Source of the DNA: an uncultured Roseburia sp.
GTDB taxonomy: Bacteria; Bacillota; Clostridia; Lachnospirales; Lachnospiraceae
Direction: 5' to 3'
NCBI GenBank assembly: GCA_947649645.1
Contig: CANSSP010000004.1
Location: forward strand, 1-64,000
DNA length: 64,000 nucleotides
Position 1 is the first letter of the stretch; each line of letters begins with the position of its first letter. The translations under genes and the position numbers were made by a program. The notes below the pieces were generated by a model that worked only from the letters and a program-made list of their open reading frames with translations, did not search any database and was not told the DNA's origin. Shown in pieces: positions 59,191 to 64,000 of this stretch.

Positions 59191-60204
59191 CTATTCCTCC
59201 CATTCCAGGCTGCTGTGCTCGGCTCTCTTGTCGCGCAGCATCAGTTCAAGAACCGCTTCCTTTGCAGGCTTTCCCTCAAAAAGCACGTGATTTACCTCAC
59301 TGATGATCGGCATGTCCACACCGTACTTTACGGCCAGGGCGGCGGCAGCCTTCGCCGAATAAACGCCTTCCACGACCATTTTCACCTCGTCCATCGCCTG
59401 CTGCATGGAATAACCCTGCCCGATCAGCATTCCTGCCCTGCGGTTTCTGCTGTGCCGGCTTTCACACGTGACAATCAGATCTCCGATACCTGTCAGTCCG
59501 CTCAGCGTCTCATATTTTGCACCCATTTTAAGGGCCAGCCGGCCAATCTCTGAGATTCCGCGCGTAATCAGCGCCGCTTTCGTGTTATCGCCGCAGCCGA
59601 GCCCGTCAGCCATCCCCGCCGCAAGCGCGATTACATTTTTAAGGGAACCGCCCAGTTCCATTCCCAGAACGTCCGGACTGCTATAGACACGAAAAACTTC
59701 GTTCATAAAAAGATCCTGCACGCCAAACGCCACCGCCTTTTTCTCTGCGCCGGCAACAACCGTCGTTGGCAGGCCCGCGCCGACTTCCTCCGCATGGCTT
59801 GGGCCGCACATCACAGCCACATCGGCAGCCGGAATCTCCTGCGCCACGACCTCGGAGAGTGTGAGCAGCGTGTCCTCTTCAATTCCCTTCGCCACACAGA
59901 CGATGACCTGCCCCTCTCCGACGAAAGGCGCCATATCTTTTGCCACGCTCCGCGTAAAGACAGAAGGAACCGCCAGAATCAGGTAGTCCTTCCCCCGTAT
60001 TGCCGACGCAAGATCTGTCGTAAACGTCATATCTGAAGGGAGCATAACCCCCGGAAGCTTCTCCACATGCTCACGCCGCTCCTTAAGCATCCGGATTTCA
60101 TCCTCCATCACAGACCAGACCGTCACTTCATGTCCGTTCGTATGCAATACAAGGGAGAGCGCCGTTCCCCAGCTTCCCGCGCCGATCACCGCTGCTTTTG
60201 CCAT
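59191..60204 (-). CDS. gpsA: Glycerol-3-phosphate dehydrogenase (NAD(P)+)
   Basis: 337 residues. The Rossmann loop is 'AVIGAGSWGTALSLVL'. The catalytic Lys region is 'GGSLKNVIALAAGMADGLGCGDNTKAALITRGISEI'. It makes sn-glycerol 3-phosphate for phospholipids. It lies 13 bp after plsY; together they run the first steps of phosphatidic acid synthesis. Confidence 0.96.
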   Translation of the reverse strand: MAKAAVIGAGSWGTALSLVLHTNGHEVTVWSVMEDEIRMLKERREHVEKLPGVMLPSDMTFTTDLASAIRGKDYLILAVPSVFTRSVAKDMAPFVGEGQVIVCVAKGIEEDTLLTLSEVVAQEIPAADVAVMCGPSHAEEVGAGLPTTVVAGAEKKAVAFGVQDLFMNEVFRVYSSPDVLGMELGGSLKNVIALAAGMADGLGCGDNTKAALITRGISEIGRLALKMGAKYETLSGLTGIGDLIVTCESRHSRNRRAGMLIGQGYSMQQAMDEVKMVVEGVYSAKAAAALAVKYGVDMPIISEVNHVLFEGKPAKEAVLELMLRDKRAEHSSLEWEE

Positions 60205-60217
60205 CTCCAGCCTCCTT

Positions 60218-60859
60218 TTATTTTTTCATACCAAATTTGTTCTCCGTTCCGCGTAAAAGACGCCCGATATTCGCCCTGTGCCGCCATAAGCCCATCGCCG
60301 TAAAACAGGCGCTGACGATATAAAATTCCATAAGATACCCCGGATCCACAGACAGAAAACCATACTGTCCAAACAAAATCACCTGGATTAAAAAGGTGAT
60401 CACGACCAGGATGGAACCCAGCGACACATAGCGCGTAAGCGCCACCGCACCGATAAATAAAATAAGACAGAGCGGTGCGGCCATCGGACAGACAGCCAGA
60501 ATCATGCCGGAAGTGCAGGCAATGCCTTTTCCCCCCTGAAATTTCAGGTAAAACGGAAAATTGTGCCCCAGCACCGCGCCAAACCCGGCGTATAGCTCCA
60601 GCACGCCGACTGCCTCCGGACAGCGTCCCCGGTACAGAAAATGGATGATCACAACCGCCAGGATCGCCTTGCACAGATCCCCCGCAAATGTCACGGCCCC
60701 CGCCTTCCAGCCCAGAACGCGCAGCGTGTTGGTCGTGCCGGCGTTGCCGCTCCCCTGCGTGCGGATATCAATCCCGTGCTTTTTCCCATAAAAATAACCC
60801 GTCTGAAAGATTCCGAGAAAATAACCCACTGCCAGCGCTATGATTCTTGCCATTATCAT
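60218..60859 (-). CDS. plsY: Acyl-phosphate:glycerol-3-phosphate acyltransferase
   Basis: 213 residues with about five membrane helices. The PlsY motifs are '[19 protein letters not shown]' (near residue 37) and '[25 protein letters not shown]'. The enzyme acylates glycerol 3-phosphate from acyl-phosphate. Its ATG overlaps the der stop codon in ATGA. An internal ATG 6 nt later is the alternative start. Confidence 0.95.
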   Translation of the reverse strand: MIMARIIALAVGYFLGIFQTGYFYGKKHGIDIRTQGSGNAGTTNTLRVLGWKAGAVTFAGDLCKAILAVVIIHFLYRGRCPEAVGVLELYAGFGAVLGHNFPFYLKFQGGKGIACTSGMILAVCPMAAPLCLILFIGAVALTRYVSLGSILVVITFLIQVILFGQYGFLSVDPGYLMEFYIVSACFTAMGLWRHRANIGRLLRGTENKFGMKK

Positions 60860-62184
60860 GACTTTTTATCCTTCCTCTCCCGAATGATAAACTTAAGAGC
60901 CGTTCCTCTGAAGCCAAAGGTGTCGCGGATCCGGTTTTCCAGATAACGCAGATAGGAAAAATGCATCAGTTCCTTTTCGTTCACAAACACAACAAACGTC
61001 GGCGGTTTTACCCCGATCTGCGTCGCGTAATAAATCTTTAAGCGTTTCCCCTTATCGGCCGGCGGCTGCTGCATGGCCACGGCCTCCGAGATAATCTCAT
61101 TGAGCACGCCCGTGCCTACTCTCTGGCTGTTATTTTCAACCACAACGTCAATCAGTTCGAACAGCCTGTGGAGCCGCTGCCCCGATCTGGCCGAGATAAA
61201 CAGGATCTCGGCGTAAGGCATAAAGCTTAAAATCTGACGGATGCGTTCCGTGTGCCGATAGATGGTACGGTCGTCTTTCTCGATGGCGTCCCACTTATTG
61301 ACGGCAATGATAATCCCCTTGCCTCTCTCGTGCGCGATCCCGGCAATCTTGGCGTCCTGTTCCGTGACGCCCTCCTTTGCATCGATGACGATCACGCATA
61401 CATCGGCGCGCTCCACCGCCGTCACCGCACGGATAATACTATAGCGTTCGATTTCTTCTTTGATTTTATTCTTGCGGCGCAGTCCTGCCGTGTCGATAAA
61501 AACATACTCTTTTTTATTGTACCGGATATCCGTGTCGATCGCATCCCTGGTCGTTCCGGCGATATCCGAAACGATCACGCGGTCCTCGTTCGCCAGCTTA
61601 TTGATCAGGGAAGACTTCCCCACATTCGGCTTACCGATGATAGCGACCTTCGTCCGGTCGTCCTCCGTCTCCTCTTTCCGGTATTCCGGAAAATGACGGA
61701 TCACCTCGTCAAGCATTTCCCCGAGCCCCAGCCGTGAGGCGGCCGAGATCGGAAACGGATCGCCCATACCCAGATTGTAAAACTCATAGACGTCCGGCAT
61801 AAATTTTTCAAAACTGTCCACCTTGTTGACGACGAGCACCACCGGCCTGGCGGAACGGCGCAGAATATCGGCCACTTTGGAGTCGGCGTCCTGCAGTCCC
61901 TGCCTTACATCGGTCAGAAAGATAATCACGTCGGCCGACGCGATCGCAATCTCGGCCTGTTCCCGCATCTGGGAGAGAATGATATCCTTGCTCTCCGGTT
62001 CGATTCCTCCGGTGTCTATCATTGTAAAATCGTGGTCAAGCCAGCTCACATCCGCATAAATGCGGTCCCTCGTCACACCCGGCGTATCCTTGACGATCGA
62101 AATGCGCTCGCCCGCGAGCGCATTAAACAGAGTGGACTTCCCCACATTCGGGCGGCCTACTACCGCCACTACTGGTCTGCTCAT
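60856..62184 (-). CDS. der: Ribosome biogenesis GTPase Der
   Basis: 442 residues from the start at 62184, which has AGGGG 8 nt upstream. It has two G domains in tandem. The first has '[18 protein letters not shown]' and 'MIDTGGIE'. The second has '[16 protein letters not shown]', '[12 protein letters not shown]' and '[10 protein letters not shown]'. A KH-like C-terminal domain follows. It is needed for 50S subunit assembly. It heads the der-plsY-gpsA-dut unit. Confidence 0.97.
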   Translation of the reverse strand: MSRPVVAVVGRPNVGKSTLFNALAGERISIVKDTPGVTRDRIYADVSWLDHDFTMIDTGGIEPESKDIILSQMREQAEIAIASADVIIFLTDVRQGLQDADSKVADILRRSARPVVLVVNKVDSFEKFMPDVYEFYNLGMGDPFPISAASRLGLGEMLDEVIRHFPEYRKEETEDDRTKVAIIGKPNVGKSSLINKLANEDRVIVSDIAGTTRDAIDTDIRYNKKEYVFIDTAGLRRKNKIKEEIERYSIIRAVTAVERADVCVIVIDAKEGVTEQDAKIAGIAHERGKGIIIAVNKWDAIEKDDRTIYRHTERIRQILSFMPYAEILFISARSGQRLHRLFELIDVVVENNSQRVGTGVLNEIISEAVAMQQPPADKGKRLKIYYATQIGVKPPTFVVFVNEKELMHFSYLRYLENRIRDTFGFRGTALKFIIRERKDKKS

Positions 62185-62273
62185 TTTCTTTTCCCCTTTT
62201 CTGTCCCCACACCGCTGCAACGAAAACGTGCGGGTCTGTCTGCATTCATCTGAAAACGGATGCAGGATCTTCC

Positions 62274-63602
62274 TCATCCGCCACACATGGAAAGGAACAG
62301 ATCCCGACCGCTTGATTTTACAATATCTATTTCCACTTGTAAAGCCATTTTAAGCTCCGCAGGCGTCATGTCGTCCAGGAAGACATCCTCTCCCTCCTTA
62401 AGCATACTGCAGGGCAGAAGCAGTCGTTCTCCCAGATCCCTGCCCTTAAGCTGCGCCGCAATATCTCTTCCGGTCAGAAGCCCGGCCACGGTAATCTGCT
62501 CCCCGAAAAAATCATTGCGGATCGGATAGACGGTAATCTCCGTCCCCGGAAATACGTCCTCGTATTCTTTTGCAAGCTTTTTCAGAAACGGAGCTGCCAG
62601 AAACCCGGTCGCCAGGGAAAACCTGCGGCCTCTGGCCGCTTCCACTCCGCAGGGCGCTTTTGCACACTCCCTGAGCGCTTCCATAAACTCATCGATCAGA
62701 AGCCGCAGCATGCCGACCCCGTTTTCAAGCTGCAGATAACCGTCATAATTCTCCCCCGGCGGCAGTTCTTCATCCGCCAGAAGATACCACTCGTCGCTGG
62801 CATGGACGAAATGTGTTCCATTGCATTCCATACAGACGTTCTGCCACCTGTGAATCAGCGCAAGTACTTTTTTTGCATCCTCCTTTGAAAACGGCTCAAG
62901 CGGATACAGGCCCTTGCGATATTTTGTCAGCCCCACCGGAACGACAGATACACTCTCCATATAAGGGAGATACTTCATCAGATCTCCGATGGACCGGTCG
63001 AGTTCTTCCCCGTCGTTGATCCCTTTGCAGAGCACGATCTGACCGTTCATCGCAATGCCCGCCTCAGACAGGCGGTCTATCTTTTTCAGGGCCTCCCCCG
63101 CAAAGCGGTTATTTAACATCTTACACCGCAGCGTGGGATTCGTTGTCTGTACGGAAATATTGATGGGTGCAAGCCGGTATGCGATAATGCGCCCGATATC
63201 ATCCTCCGAGAGATTCGTAAGCGTCACATAATTGCCCTGCAGAAACGACAGCCTGGCGTCGTCATCTTTAAAATAGAGCGTCTCCCTGAGCCCCTCCGGC
63301 ATCTGATCGATAAAGCAGAAAATACAGTGGTTGCAGCAGGATCTGTATTCGTCCATCAGCCCGTTTTCAAACACAATGCCAAGATCCTCGTCATAATCCT
63401 TCTCTATCTCAAGCTCCCACTCTTCCCCGTCCGCCTTCTGCACCACAACCATCAGATATTCATCGTGCATCAGATACCGGTAGTCGAAGACATCCCCGAT
63501 TCTGCTTCCGTTTATGGAGACGAGAATATCCCCGGGCACAAGCTCCAGTTCCTCTGCAATACTGCCCGGCTCTATTTTATCGATCACATGCTTTTTATCC
63601 AT
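62274..63602 (-). CDS. DUF512 family protein (PDZ plus radical-SAM-like)
   Basis: 442 residues. An N-terminal PDZ-like segment ('[19 protein letters not shown]') is followed by '[19 protein letters not shown]', a cysteine cluster that fits a radical SAM iron-sulfur site (CxxCxxC type). A C-terminal DUF512 domain follows ('[19 protein letters not shown]', '[14 protein letters not shown]'). The family is common next to der in Clostridia, and its activity is not settled. It precedes der by about 90 bp on the same strand. Confidence 0.88.
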   Translation of the reverse strand: MDKKHVIDKIEPGSIAEELELVPGDILVSINGSRIGDVFDYRYLMHDEYLMVVVQKADGEEWELEIEKDYDEDLGIVFENGLMDEYRSCCNHCIFCFIDQMPEGLRETLYFKDDDARLSFLQGNYVTLTNLSEDDIGRIIAYRLAPINISVQTTNPTLRCKMLNNRFAGEALKKIDRLSEAGIAMNGQIVLCKGINDGEELDRSIGDLMKYLPYMESVSVVPVGLTKYRKGLYPLEPFSKEDAKKVLALIHRWQNVCMECNGTHFVHASDEWYLLADEELPPGENYDGYLQLENGVGMLRLLIDEFMEALRECAKAPCGVEAARGRRFSLATGFLAAPFLKKLAKEYEDVFPGTEITVYPIRNDFFGEQITVAGLLTGRDIAAQLKGRDLGERLLLPCSMLKEGEDVFLDDMTPAELKMALQVEIDIVKSSGRDLFLSMCGG

Positions 63603-63629
63603 CCGGATTATCCCCCTTTTCCGGCGGTA

Positions 63630-64000
63630 TTATTTTCCGCCTGTGTACTCCTTATACTGCTCATATGTCACCAGCAGCCAGGTATCGTCGACCACGCCGA
63701 TCTCTTTTAAAGTCTCGACGACATTCACACAGGCCGGTCCGAGTGAAATATAACCGCCCGCGTCGACCGCGCTCTCCGAGAGCCTCTCGGAATCATGATA
63801 ACTCCTGTAGTTCTGATAATAATCCCAGTTATCAAATATTTTGCACTTATTAAAATAATTCAGCGTCAGTCCGTTCATATATCGTATCACGTCGTTTCCC
63901 GCGAGGCATTCCAGATATTGTTCGTCAAAATTGCCCGCCTCAATGTCACGCTCCACCGCGGCGAGCACTGCCTCCAGCTGCTCTTGTGTCAGCACGCAGG
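63630..64000 (-). CDS. Hypothetical protein, 5' end outside the window
   Basis: At least 121 residues. A GTG at 63995 could be the start, but the frame stays open to the window edge, so the gene is probably cut. It is soluble and Tyr/Asn-rich, with 'WDYYQNYRSYHDSERL' and 'WLLVTYEQYKEYTGGK'. I do not recognise it. It ends 27 bp before the DUF512 gene on the same strand. Confidence 0.6.
   Translation of the reverse strand, partial: CVLTQEQLEAVLAAVERDIEAGNFDEQYLECLAGNDVIRYMNGLTLNYFNKCKIFDNWDYYQNYRSYHDSERLSESAVDAGGYISLGPACVNVVETLKEIGVVDDTWLLVTYEQYKEYTGGK

Overview
The window looks like chromosome of a spore-forming, low-to-middle GC Clostridia, most likely a Lachnospiraceae member. The grounds are SpoVG, the GlgC/GlgD pair, a class III fructose-bisphosphatase, a DnaD/DnaC replication pair with the clostridial Cys-rich DnaC, a Lys/Ala-rich DUF6465-like protein, degenerate HPr homologues, strong AGGAGG ribosome sites and TTGACA-17-TATAAT promoters. 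No insertion sequence, prophage or CRISPR array is visible. Gene calls rest on reading motifs by eye; no database was searched.

Left part (1-18200, almost all minus strand). The window opens inside a tRNA-Leu gene with an AAG anticodon. Next comes a three-gene set (sugar/choline-phosphate type nucleotidyltransferase, choline-kinase-like phosphotransferase, ASKHA-fold protein) that suggests surface glycan decoration. A sugar ABC importer (binding protein and two permeases, no ATPase) is divergent from a DUF624 gene and is probably controlled by the nearby LacI-type regulator, because the two promoters share a near-identical operator. Between lacI and a CorA-like gene lies a roughly 180-nt rod-shaped structured RNA candidate. 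Then come an ECF sigma factor, an ABC-2 type exporter, SpoVG and glycogen-synthesis genes glgC-glgD.

Middle (18300-37200). murC is followed by a cluster of DnaA boxes in front of dnaD-dnaC, then a PRPP synthetase. Then come a small basic protein, an HPr-like protein, a large exported protein with a degenerate C39-like domain, a Pro-rich repeat protein and an intact C39-like peptidase. PEP carboxykinase and citrate synthase are divergent. A histidine kinase/response regulator pair and a CheY plus MshEN/CheX-like pair follow.

Right part (37200-64000). This holds thrC, a protein with two AP2-like domains and an HNH-like middle, leuCD divergent from a LysR regulator with a visible operator, a second HPr-like protein lacking the active histidine, an iron/cobalamin-type ABC importer, and a CwlD-like amidase fused to a PdaA-like deacetylase (spore cortex muramic lactam). 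It continues with fbp-nfo-lepA-hemW, dapB, an orphan flagellin gene broken by a frameshift at an A6 run, dapA preceded by a lysine riboswitch and terminator, and dut-gpsA-plsY-der-DUF512.

The strongest things beyond ordinary annotation are the amidase-deacetylase fusion, the frameshifted flagellin between dapB and dapA, the DnaA-box cluster, the shared LacI operator, the lysine riboswitch, the two unassigned structured RNAs and the tRNA-Leu with A34.
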